From Clarkia xantiana subsp. parviflora (lineage: Eukaryota; Streptophyta; Magnoliopsida; Myrtales; Onagraceae), in NCBI GenBank assembly GCA_036873135.1, contig JAPTYO010000002.1:2252952-2316951 (forward strand): 64,000 bases of DNA, written 5' to 3'. Positions within the stretch are counted from its first letter, which is position 1. Every line of letters starts with the position of its first letter. Of the stretch, positions 12,394-23,051 are shown piece by piece. The translations under genes were made by a program, and so were the position numbers. Below the pieces are notes generated by a model. It did not search any database, was not told where the DNA came from, and was given only the letters and a program-made list of their open reading frames with translations.

Positions 12394-13261
12394 ATCCATA
12401 AACTATTAAAACAATGTAATTTCAAACACAATCAAAAAAATAAAGCTTAATCTGAATTTAACATATAAGAAATCTAAACTAATACAATACTAACATAAGA
12501 CTTTAAGATTCATAGATTATTACAACGTCAATATTAAGAAAATTAAACGATATATGAGAGTAAGTTTTAAAAAGTGTAACATAATAAAATTAATTAATAA
12601 AAGTGGTCAAAAGAAATGAACTATTGTAATGTTATTAAATTGGGATTAGATAAATTATTATATTTTGTATAATATATTTGAGGTTACAATTATAATCATA
12701 ATTATGGCTGCAATACTATAACTATAAACATTATATTTACATAATTCACCAACAAGAACTGTACCGTCTAACACGGTTAACTATAGTGGTAAATAATATA
12801 AAAAACTATGGTTATTAATTTGTCGCCACACTATTACCGAACTTAATCTTAGCAATAGAATGCGAATAAATTTCAATTATATCAAAATAATTACTGTGAG
12901 AAGGTTTATCATAAAAATCCTCAGAAATAAAGTCACTCGCGTATCTGTGTAATAATGTGGTTATAAACGTAATTACATTATTGAGTATTTTTATTAAGAT
13001 CTTAAATTTATTCCCGAAAAAAAATACACTCTGATTCTCATTATTTTTCGGATATGATTCCCATATTTGTGTATGACATTAAGACCCTTTTATTATTTTA
13101 TAAGTCTATATTATTATTTTGTAATATTCATTCAAGCCGGTAGCCCAATAGTTTTTTTACTTGAAGAATGCGGTTGTAAATGTTATTATTTAACTCTTTA
13201 GTAGACTATAAATTGTAGTTAAATTAATATAATAATGTCCTACGAGTGATCAAATTAATAG

Positions 13262-13756
13262 GATAAATGAAATGATCTAAAACATACAATATATTGAAAA
13301 AAGATCGATTTTAGTGCTAACATGTTTTAAAATATACAAGAAGTTTCGAAACAATGTTAATTGGTACTTCCTTCAATCACCCGTCTAAAATTGTCGTCAA
13401 ATACATTTTAAATTTAACAAATTAACCGAATATTTTTCTAAATATCAAATAAAGGCCTAATAACTTATACTAGTGTTACAATAGTGTCCAAACTCGATTG
13501 AGACTCAATTGATACTCAGTCGATTCTTGTCCGATTTTATTCAAATGTAACATTTGTATACATCATTAGTGTTTTACTTGTGATACTTTAAAACCTACTC
13601 AGTTAGTTTTGTACATTGAAATACGTGTAACGACAATTCTAGAGAGCAAATTGAAGAAAGTAATAACTATTATTGTTTTGCAACATGTTGTACATTTTAA
13701 AACAAGTTAGTAACAAATTTTTTTTTTTTAAACATGGTGTAGGTTTAATATAGTAG
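13262..13756. mobile_element. Very degenerate MITE of the same family
   Basis: The subterminal motifs (acatgttttaaaatatacaa near 13320 and its inverse ttgtacattttaaaaca near 13687) match the 6261 and 40034 elements. The ends are mutated beyond certainty, so the limits are approximate. Confidence 0.4.
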
Positions 13757-14341
13757 TTTATCCAATAAAATACATTTATACATTATATCTTAGCAATTTT
13801 TTATTTTTTTATAAAACGTACTTCTATTATAAATAAATAAAGTAGGTAAGAATCTGTGATTTAGTTTTTTTTTTTTTTTTTTTTTTGTATAGTGATTTTG
13901 GACCTTAGGAGCTTTGTTATGCAGATACGCCATACCATCCATAATTCTAATATTTCATACGCTTTAGAGAATTTTAATAACTTAGATGATATTTTTATAA
14001 TATTGTATTATGTTGATGTATATATTGTTTTTTTATAATAATATTTTTTCCATTTCTATCATATATATATATATATATATATATATAATGATAATATTTA
14101 TAACTTTGAGCAAAGCATATAACTATTTAAATAAGTTGATCTATTTACGGTTAAATATATGAAATAAAATCTAATAAAAGATTATATTATTTTTCTAAAT
14201 TAATCCAGTATACTGTGTATGTGGCAAATACTTTTATGTTTCACCATTCGTGTAATAATAGTAAACAGAAATCGGCCATTGCACGAAAAATCTCTATTAA
14301 TTTATACTTTATTTTATTTGGCCAAAAAAAATTATACTTTA

Positions 14342-15641
14342 GGGGGTGTTTGGATTGATGTAATGTGAGATTACTTGTAATGTGAGATTACAAGTAATGT
14401 GAATAACCTAAGGTAATGTTAGATTACAGTGATTGGTATATACCGTAATGAGCATTGTAATGTGACTTTATTATTATTATATTAATCGATGTGAGTGTAT
14501 ATTATATCTTAATATGATAACATTTAAGAGAATATATTTTTTGACAACAACTAACTTCTTAAAATTTATGTTTTGTAATTAATACTATAGTCATTAATGA
14601 ATTCAAAAAACGAAATATTTAAACTCAATACGCATAACTATTAAAATTCTATTAATTAAAACATTATATAAAGTTTTATAAGATAATTTTCATAAAAATT
14701 ACGACGAAAAAAACTTTACTCATTTTCTACGAACATCGCGTGCATTATTATTTAGGGTTAATAACCTATGAAAGGTCTGAATTTTGACCCATGTTAATCG
14801 GAGATGTCTGAATTTTCAAAAGTTAATTTGGAAGGTCTGAATTTTCAACTTTGTTGATATAAGGTCTCCGTCAATTTTTGCCGTTAAAACTGACGGAATT
14901 TGGTCACATGCTTGGCATGTGACCGGAAATATACTTAAATCCTGAATATGCCATCCGACCAAAGTGTGCCCCTCACAAGCTTGACCTGAAAAGACGAAAA
15001 TGCCCCTTAAAGAAAAAACATTTTCTTAATTTGACTTCAGGGGTAATTTTGTCATTTCACATTTTTTTTTCAAATAAGGCATTAAATAAAAAAAATATAT
15101 TAAAAGTGGTAAAAGTGTCATTTCACACATTTCTGTTAAATTTAACTCTAAAAATGGACAGAAAATCAAAGTTCAACAAAGTTGAAAAAACAGACATTCC
15201 ATATTAACTTTTGAAAATTCAGACATCTCCGGTTAACGTGAGTCAAAATTCAGACTTTTTATAGGTTATTAACCATATATTTTTTTTTTTGGCCAAACCT
15301 ATTATTTATTATAATGAGTTATTAGATTAAAAAAAATAACTAATAATAATAACAATAACATTATCCCAATAATCTATAAAGATTATATAAAGTATTTAAT
15401 CTAATTAATAGATAATAATAAAATAATAACACTACGTAATGTTGGACGAAATCTCACATTACATCCGTTTTTTGATGTAATCTCACGTTACGTTGAATGG
15501 AGTTTGGACGTAATCTCAGATTACCATGAACATTACATTACAATGCACATTATGTCGTTTGGCAAACCAAACAACGTAATATTGATATAATATGTGGCGT
15601 AAAGTGAGATTACATCCCGCATTACATTCATCCAACCCCCC
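14342..15641. mobile_element. Inverted-repeat element (hAT-like MITE) carrying a nested MITE
   Basis: The left end gggggtgtttggattgatgt and the right end acattcatccaaccccc are inverted repeats, followed on both sides by repeated taatgtgagattac motifs facing each other. There is no transposase frame. Removing the nested element at 14755-15274 leaves about 780 bp. No convincing target duplication was found, so hAT is a guess from the G-rich end. Confidence 0.65.
14755..15274. mobile_element. Mutator-like MITE nested inside another MITE
   Basis: The left end gggttaataacctatgaaa pairs with the right end tttttataggttattaacc; the next block (aggtctgaattttgaccca against gagtcaaaattcagact) pairs too. 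The start resembles the elements at 7961 and 33805. It lies inside the 14342-15641 element and is therefore younger. The 9-bp flanks match poorly, so the target duplication is not confirmed. Confidence 0.65.
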
Positions 15642-16938
15642 ATATAGTCCGGATCGAACCAAACTAGGCCTAAGACCAAACCTACTACGATCAATGGTCA
15701 AACCTTAGCGGCTTGTCATGAATAACATGAGTAAAAAAAATTCCATGCAGAGAGTACATATCTAACTGCAGTAGATATACTATGTTTATTCCATATTTAA
15801 ATTAATTCTCACTTGTATTAATCCATTAGTAATAAATAAAGTATTGGAAATGACTCTTTTTTAATTTTAAGATTAATGTAGGATTTAAATTCTAACCTCT
15901 TAATTAAAATGTGAACTGTTAAATCAATACAACACTCAAATGAGTAAATTGTTCATAATGCATGGCATCTCACCCACACGTATGCCATAGCAATAGTTAG
16001 CGTATTCTTTATTTTCGGTTAAGTTTATAATTTATCTAGAATTTTCATTTGAATATACAACACAAAACTAGTCAATCATAATAGGGTTTAGGGTTTCAGG
16101 GCAACAATAATATTTTTAACTAACTTTACTTAAATATCAGGTTATGTTAAATGCACACAATATAAAATATATATGGCGGTAGCCGACAAATCAGTATTTA
16201 TTATTATCATATATATATGGGTGAATTAATTATACAATTTTTTTGTGAAACGAAGTCAAATAGCTAATTTTTATACAAAAAAAAAAAAAAAAAAAACATA
16301 TCATATAGCTAGTCTAGACTAGAGATGCCATATTTCATATACAAGGTCGGACCGTCCTTATATTCATGGGCTCAAGAAGACTCGTGTCACCTCAAGACGA
16401 CATAAAATGCATGGACCGCAATATTAATTATCATCATCACAACATACATATATATATAATATTATATATATATATATATATATATTCCAATCATCCAGAG
16501 TGCGACACGTGTAATGAACTGGCCACGTGGACTTTATTTATCTCCACACTTTTCTTGTAGCAATTGGAGGAAGGATAATAAATAAATATGGGAAAAGAGT
16601 AGGACAGCTTGAATATATAGCCGCATATAGCAATTGCTAGAGATGATGATCGTGGGACTGCCTGCCTGCCTTATAGTTGGGGAAAGACTACAGTATTGCT
16701 TTAAGCTAAGACTTGGAGCATTTGCAGCAAAATTAATTAATTAGGAGTTGAATTGATTTTAAAGTTGTATGGCTGGAAATGATTTGTAATTAGCTTTTCT
16801 GATACTAAAATTGAAATTACAACCCGATTGACACATTATTAGGGAATATATAATTATCAATTTCAAACTAATATCTAAGCTTAGTTATCGATAGAGTTCT
16901 TATGCTCTTTACTGTTTTTTCTAATGTGATTTTATTAT
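15642..16938. other. Intergenic, no gene seen
   Basis: AT-rich spacer with a poly-A run near 16278-16297 and a TA tract near 16455-16485. No coding frame is credible. Confidence 0.5.
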
Positions 16939-17659
16939 GGGAGTTTGGATGGACATTTTGTGAGATTACCTAAAATGTGAAATTACAAATAGTTTGAACT
17001 AAGTAATCTAATGTGAATTGCAGTGTTTGGTTGTGTTGTAATATGAAATGTAATGTTAGATTACAATGTTTGGTTTGCTTTGTAAGTGCATTGTAATTTA
17101 ACTTTATTATTATTATATTAAATTTTATGAGAGTATATTATATTTCAATTTGATAAGATTTAAACGAATATTTATTTTGAGAGTAACTAACTTATTTCTT
17201 AAATTTTATATTTTGTGTTTACTGGTATACTATATTAATAAACTATAAACCCAAATATTAAAATAAATTCGCATAGATACGATGTTTGTTTTGCTTTGTA
17301 ATGTGCATTATAATTTAAATTTATTATTATATTATTAAATTTTATGAGGGAATACTATATTTCAATTTGATAATATTTAAATGAATATTTATTTTGAGAG
17401 TAACTAACTTATTTCTTAAATTTTATATTTTGTGTTTACACGTATACTATATTAATAAACTATAGAAACCAAATATTAAAACTAATTTCGCATAGATATT
17501 AAAATTATATTAATCAAACATTTTGTATAATTTTATAAAATAATTTCATAAAAATACCACAGACAATGCTTTATTCATTTTGTACGAACATCATGTGCAT
17601 TATTTTTTATTATAATAATGAATCATGAAGTAGATAAAAACTAAAAAGATAATAATAAT

Positions 17660-17692
<33 letters not shown>

Positions 17693-17800
17693 CTATAAAT
17701 ATCATACAAAGTACTTTCTATATTTAGTATATAATAATACAATAATAAACACCACATTCGTTTTTTTGATGTAATTTCACATTACACTGAATGAAGGACA
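16939..17800. mobile_element. Degenerate relative of the 14342 inverted-repeat element
   Basis: It opens with gggagtttggatgg followed by repeated tgtgagattac and taatgttagattac motifs, and it ends with the inverse motif gatgtaatttcacattac. A stretch near 17090-17270 is repeated near 17290-17510 (both contain gagagtaactaacttatttc), so part of it has been duplicated. There is no coding frame. Confidence 0.55.
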
Positions 17801-17802
17801 TT

Positions 17803-18300
17803 GTTGGATCATAAAGTCTGGCTTCGCTCGGAGTGGGCTCTTCAGGTCCTTCCTAAGTCGTCGACATTGGTGTCTATATTTCTTTTGTCTTGAATGATTC
17901 TTGAGTAGGGACCTGTTAGAGGGAATATGCGGGGTTTTACCCCTGATTCCACTCCAAATCTTAAATTAGTATAGCATTTTTATAGTGAGAATCTTGATGA
18001 ATAAATGTAGAAAATGTATTATTTATAGGGGTTTTAAACCAACCTACAGGGGCGGTGACCGCCTTTTTCGCATTGGTTGATAAGGGTGGTGACCGTCTTT
18101 CTCTCATTGGCGGAGATGGGGGCAATGTGTCAGTAGGTGACAAGCAGGTTTCCACATCTTCTAACTCAGAGGGAGGGATTTCTTCTAAGTAGGTGAGAAA
18201 CAGGTTGTCACCTCTTCTTCCTTAGGAGGAAAGATTTTCTTCTAAGTAGGTGACAAACAGGTTGTCACCTGTTGTTAATGATAGTTGATGTCGATATTCC
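17803..18300. repeat. Transposon-derived repeat with short tandem units
   Basis: It contains imperfect copies of an aagtaggtgacaaacaggttgtcacct unit and a segment shared with 6810-7130. No open frame makes sense. It may be one end of a larger non-autonomous element that continues into the tandem arrays to the right. Confidence 0.4.
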
Positions 18301-18578
18301 TGTTAGGGACCTTCTGGGGGGGGGGGGGGGGGGGGGGGTCGATGACTTTCCAAGTTGGCGATCTTCTGGGGGGTCGATGACTTTCCGGGGTAGTGACCTT
18401 CTGGGGGGTCGACGATTTTCTGGGTTGGCGACCTTCTAGGGGGTCGACGAATTTCCGGGGTGACGACCTTCTTGGGGTCGACGAATTTCCGGGGTGACGA
18501 CCTTCTTGGGGTCGACGAATTTTCGGGGTGGAGACCTTTTTGGGGGTCGACGACTTTCCGGGGTGGTGACCTTCTGGG
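18301..18578. repeat. Minisatellite of about 36 bp units with a 23-base G tract
   Basis: The unit resembles ggtcgacgactttccggggt followed by gacgaccttctggg and occurs about seven times. An uninterrupted run of 23 G lies at 18316-18338. The array resumes at 19514 after a hAT-like insertion. The 106-residue minus-strand open frame here simply follows the repeat and is not called a gene. Confidence 0.8.
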
Positions 18579-19513
18579 CAGTGGCGGATCTACAGTAGTG
18601 TAAGTGGGTTCCCGGGACACCACTTGGCTTACAATTTTATTTACATATATGGTATATTTCCATGTAATATTTTTTAGGAATCCGCTTAGATATTGATAAG
18701 GACAGTACTTAACTTCAAGTAAACGTTAGCTCAGCTGGTAAGGTGCGGTGAATTAATGATACGTCCTGAGTTCTACTTCGAGCTTCCTCAATTTTTACTG
18801 TTTTTTTCATATACTTTTTCCCTTTTAGTTTTTTTTTTCTTCAGCTTTTCTCATAGTTTTTTCTTTCAACTTTTTTTCTCTCTAAAGAATATACATTTTT
18901 ACTTATACAAAAATAGCACTAACGTCCTTTTAAGTTTTAACTATTCAAAATCAAAGAATAAGACTTTTTTTTCTTCTAAAAATATAGAAATAGCAACAAG
19001 TTAACTTCATTCTTCGTATTCATTTCTTCCCAAATCAATGTATTTTTACATATTGATAACTCAATTTTGATTTTGTTTCTTTCTTATCGGTATTATGATT
19101 ATTTATATATCTTATTCTCTTCCTCATACGAGTTTTTTTTATTAATTCTTCTCAAATCAATGGATTCTCACATGTTAATAACTTGATTTTGATTTTTTTT
19201 TCTTGTTCATCGGTATTATGATTGTTTATTTGTCTTACTGCTTGACTTGGTCACAACGATCAGATGTTTTTATCATAAGATTGATTTATGCTCACGATGT
19301 ATAAATAGTTAGTTTTTTTAATTAATTTTGGTGTTTGAAGGACAATATGATATTTTACTTAAAAAAGATATGAATTGAATGAATCGGTATTAAAACAAAA
19401 AAAAACTGTTCGGGTCATGATATGTATTACAAAAAAAATATAATAGTATTAGCCGCGAAAAAGAAACTGCAATTATAGGAACCCAGTTACCCGAGTTCCT
19501 AGATCCGCCACTG
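18579..19513. mobile_element. hAT-like non-autonomous element inside the minisatellite
   Basis: The terminal inverted repeats are cagtggcggatcta and tagatccgccactg. The flanks are cttctggg on the left and cttctagg on the right, an 8-bp duplication with one mismatch, as expected of hAT elements. It interrupts the minisatellite cleanly. Inside, near 18729, gctcagctggtaaggtgcgg resembles the 5' part and A box of a tRNA, followed by a weak B-box-like tgagttctacttc. There is no transposase frame. Confidence 0.78.
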
Positions 19514-19590
19514 CTTCTAGGGGGTCGACAATTTTCTGGGTTGCCGATCTTTTGGGGTTCGACGACTTTCCGAGGTGACGACCTTCTTGC
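19514..19590. repeat. Remainder of the 36-bp minisatellite
   Basis: Two further units of the array at 18301-18578 lie directly after the hAT-like insertion. Confidence 0.7.
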
Positions 19591-20776
19591 AATTCAACCC
19601 ACTAATTAATCTAGTCCCTAAATCATGCATTTCTGAGATCCATCCCCATAATCGAAACTAGGCATTTAGGTTTAATTAAAACATGAAAGTTTTAAACATT
19701 TGAGCGTTGTGTAGACTAATTAAAGTTAAAAAATATTTGGATTTTAAAACTTTACCATCCTATTTTATTAATTGACTTGAATTCGATTTTGAAAAATTCG
19801 ATTCGGTTCAGTCAATTTCGGTCTGATTCGGTTCAGGTCCAGTAAATCCGGTTCGGCTCGGTCCGATTTTATTTTTAAAATCTGGTTCAATCCGAACCGG
19901 TCCAATAAAATAGGGTTTGGTTCAACACACAAAACCGGTTTGGTTAGGTCCACTTAGTTACCCCGGTTCGACCCAACCCGACTAGGCCGAACCGATTAAG
20001 AAAATCCGGTTTGATTTTATTCCTATCTGGTTTAGCAAATTTGGACCGGCCCATTAAAGCCATATGGTTGGGCCGAAATAATCTTGTGGGCTAAGTAGGG
20101 TTTTAAAGTCCACTAAAAACTTAACTTAGCCTCCAATAATTATTAACTATATAAAATAATTTCCATTATTGCATATATATATATATATGTAAATTTCGGC
20201 TACTATATATAAATATATATTTTATTTATTGTCAACGTCTTTAATAGAGAAACAAATATATGACAATATATTTTATTAATCTTTTAGGTAACTAAATCTA
20301 TCAATAATATCTTAATCCCTTTAAATTAGCTAGATATATTGATAGTTATATATTTCTATATATTTAATGTGAACTTATCCATATATTTCCAATTATAGAT
20401 ATATTGTTACCTTTAATAAAAATAAAATATTGTAAACAATATTACTAACATATTTCGGCCGAAACTTACAAACTTGGGGCCTAAGAAAAAAAAAATACCT
20501 TGTAAATTACCTTAGGGTTTGGCCGAAATCACTACTTGGAAATAAGTGGTCAAATTTCAAATATCAAATTTTAATAAGATCTACAATCCAATGTTTGATT
20601 TTGATAAAAGTCACATTTTTCTAGAAGATCATGAACATCAAATTTACTAAGAACGTCATGAAAATTTCGGCACCATCAACTTAAAAATTTCGAAATTTTT
20701 AAAAATCTCATCTCTAAATTTTCGGCCAGAAATTTCAAGAACAAATCAAGAACTTCTAACCTGACTCTGATACCAC
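19591..20776. other. No gene seen; low-complexity sequence
   Basis: It includes a region near 19780-20060 with many variants of cggttcggt and ccgaaccgg, and then AT-rich sequence. If the primer-site-like motif at 20764-20776 is real, this would be the inside of a minus-strand LTR element, but no gag or pol remnant is seen. Confidence 0.4.
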
Positions 20777-20960
20777 TGTTGGATTACGGGGTTGATTACT
20801 ACGGAAACATAAACACATGTACATGTCAGTAATCAGAATTACACAGCGGAAGATGTGCACATACCTTAAACCTTTTCCGTAGTCCCAAAGATCCTGCTAA
20901 GGGAGTTCAAGATCCACCGGACGGAACCTGTAGAGGTTCTTGTTAAGGAAGCCCTACACG
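20764..20960 (-). repeat. Possible LTR edge with primer-binding-like site
   Basis: Read on the minus strand, a sequence ending ccaaca is followed by gtggtatcagagtc, close to the initiator-Met tRNA primer site used by plant copia elements. No partner LTR was found, so this is a suspicion only. Confidence 0.35.
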
Positions 20961-20984
20961 GTTAAGCCCTACCATATGCTAACA

Positions 20985-21718
20985 TGAAGAACCTTTTAAC
21001 TTTTAATGTCGACAACTGATTCTTATCAGTTCTTCGATGTAGACGACTGATTTCTTCCAAGTGGTCGAGAAGGTTTAGGTTGAAGAACCTTTTAGCTTTT
21101 GATGTCGACGACTGATTCTAGACTGATTCTTATTTGTTCTTCGGTGTAGACGCCTAGTTGAGAGTAGATTCTTAAGTAGGCGACTGATTTATTTCAAGTC
21201 GTCGAGAAGCCTTAGGTTGAAAAACTTTTTAGATTTTAATGTCGACGACTGATTCTTATTAGTTCTTCGATGTAGATGACTGATTTATTTTAAGTCATCA
21301 AGAAGCCTTATGTTGATGAACCTTTTAACTTGTAACGTCGATGACTGTTTCTTATCAGTTTTTCGACTTAGACGACTGATTTCTTTCAACTCGTCAATAA
21401 ACCTTAGGTTGAAGAACCTTTTAGCTTTTGATGTCGACGACTGATTCTTATCAGTTCTTCGATATATACGCCTAGTCGAAAGTAGATTCTGATGTAGACG
21501 ACTGATTTCTTTCAAGTCGTCGACAAACTTTAGGTTGAAGAACCTTTTAACTTTTGACGTCGACGACTGATTATTATCAGTTCTTCGATGTATATGCCTA
21601 GTCGAGAGTAGATTCTGATGTAGACGACTGATTTCTTTCAAGTCGTCGAGAAGCCTTAGGTTGAAGAACATTTTAACTTTTGATATCGACGACTGATACT
21701 TATCAGTTCTTCGATGTA
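20985..21718. repeat. Tandem array A, units of about 96 and 126 bp
   Basis: Seven imperfect units open with a gttgaagaaccttttaac-like block at about 20984, 21081, 21219, 21314, 21411, 21535 and 21662. Each continues through gtcgacgactgattcttatc. Long units carry an extra segment near gcctagtcgagagtagattc. Because the spacings are mostly multiples of three, a 210-residue minus-strand frame (21285-21917) stays open. Confidence 0.85.
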
Positions 21719-22220
21719 GATTTCGACGACTATTACGAGTCGAGGAGTTAGTACGAGGACCAAACTCATTTGTAGAGGTCGACGAGCATACGAGTCGAGG
21801 AGTTAGTGCGAAGACTAAACTCCTTTGTAGATGTCGGCGACTATTACGAGTCGAGGAGTTCCTTTGTAGATGTCGACGCTCTCTTCGAGTTGAGGAGTCA
21901 ACGAGATGACTAAACACCTTTGTAGATGTCGGCGACTATTACAAGTCGAGGAGTTAGTGCGGGGACTAAACTCCATTGTAGATGTCGCCGAATATTACGA
22001 GTCGATGAGTTAGTGCGATGACTAAACTCCTTTGTAGATGTCGGCGACTATTACGAGTCGAGGAGTTAGTGCGAGGACTGAACTTCTTTGTAGATGTCGG
22101 CGACTATTACGAGTCGAGGAGTTAGTGCGAGAACTTAACTCCTTTTTAGATGTCGACGTTCTCTTCAAGTCGAGGAGTTAGTTCGAGGACTAAACTCCTT
22201 TGTAGATGTCGACGCTCTTT
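21719..22220. repeat. Tandem array B, units of about 60 bp
   Basis: About eight units contain tttgtagatgtcggcgacta and gagtcgaggagttagtgcga, ending in gactaaactcc. It follows array A directly and shares the gtcgac core, so the two may have one origin. No gene. Confidence 0.85.
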
Positions 22221-23051
22221 TAGTTGATCTTGCCTCTTTTGCCTCCTTTAAAATAAATTATCATAATGAAAATGTGACTTATGAGACTTTATCTTTATGG
22301 TTACCTTTTTTTTACGACGACCTTTTTGGCAACGACCTTTTAGGCGTCGACCTTTTTAGCGAATGTCTTTTTGGTTAGCTGTTTCCCTTTTAAAAAATCG
22401 TTTATGTAATAGCCTAATTTATAAAATAGTTCGCAAACTCAACCTATTTTGAAAATTCACTATAGAAAATAATCGGTATCTAGTGGTCATTTCTTATAGT
22501 GAGTTGAAGATAATATATATATTATTATTAGAAAATAAGTGGACGCTTTAATTTTGTGTGAACGAAGCAAACAAGAAAATGCTGAAAAGTGAAATAATGA
22601 CTATATTATGAAAATGAATATTATGTTGATAGAATATACACAAATGTAATATATATTTACACAAATAATGTATACGATTACAAAAAAACGGAGGGAGCCG
22701 ACACAATTTGTAGTATCCAGCTACAAAGGCCATCACGCAAGTTCACATTTCTTGTCCACACATCAATTGCCAGATTTATTCAATAAAATAAAAGAGAGTC
22801 AAATAAATGGGGGTTGATTTTCTGGAGAAAACTTTCAAAGTTGGGTTCTTTTCTTTTCTCAGCAGCTTATATTATTATTATTATTCAACAAAAAGGGAAA
22901 ACATAATTAAATCTAGCCAAATCGGGTCGGGTGGGTTCTCTTAAAAGCAAGAACACTCATCTCACTGCAGAAATTAATTAGTCCGGGAGCAAAGTGTTGT
23001 AATTTGGGATCATAATTACCATGACTGCCACTCTCCGAACCATTCATATTC
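22221..23051. other. No gene seen; 3' flank of the RING-finger gene
   Basis: It holds a few leftover cgacgacc motifs near 22315-22360 and then AT-rich spacer. The part next to 23051 should be the 3' untranslated region of the minus-strand RING gene. Confidence 0.5.

Larger units (their letters stand above)
11254..14341. other. Long intergenic stretch, no gene seen
   Basis: The first 200 bases are the promoter and leader side of the galactosyltransferase gene. The remaining 2.9 kb is about three-quarters A+T, with no coding frame. It holds two decayed MITE copies (listed separately), a short ATA repeat near 11800 and a poly-T run near 13866-13886. Confidence 0.55.

Noticed and set aside
18303..18623. 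106-codon Pro-rich open frame on the minus strand
   Set aside because: It follows a 36-bp minisatellite and runs into a hAT-like insertion; the repeated peptide mirrors the DNA repeat.
20985..22220. CRISPR-like look of regularly spaced repeats
   Set aside because: The whole units repeat, with no constant-repeat and variable-spacer pattern, and the sequence is a plant nuclear genome.
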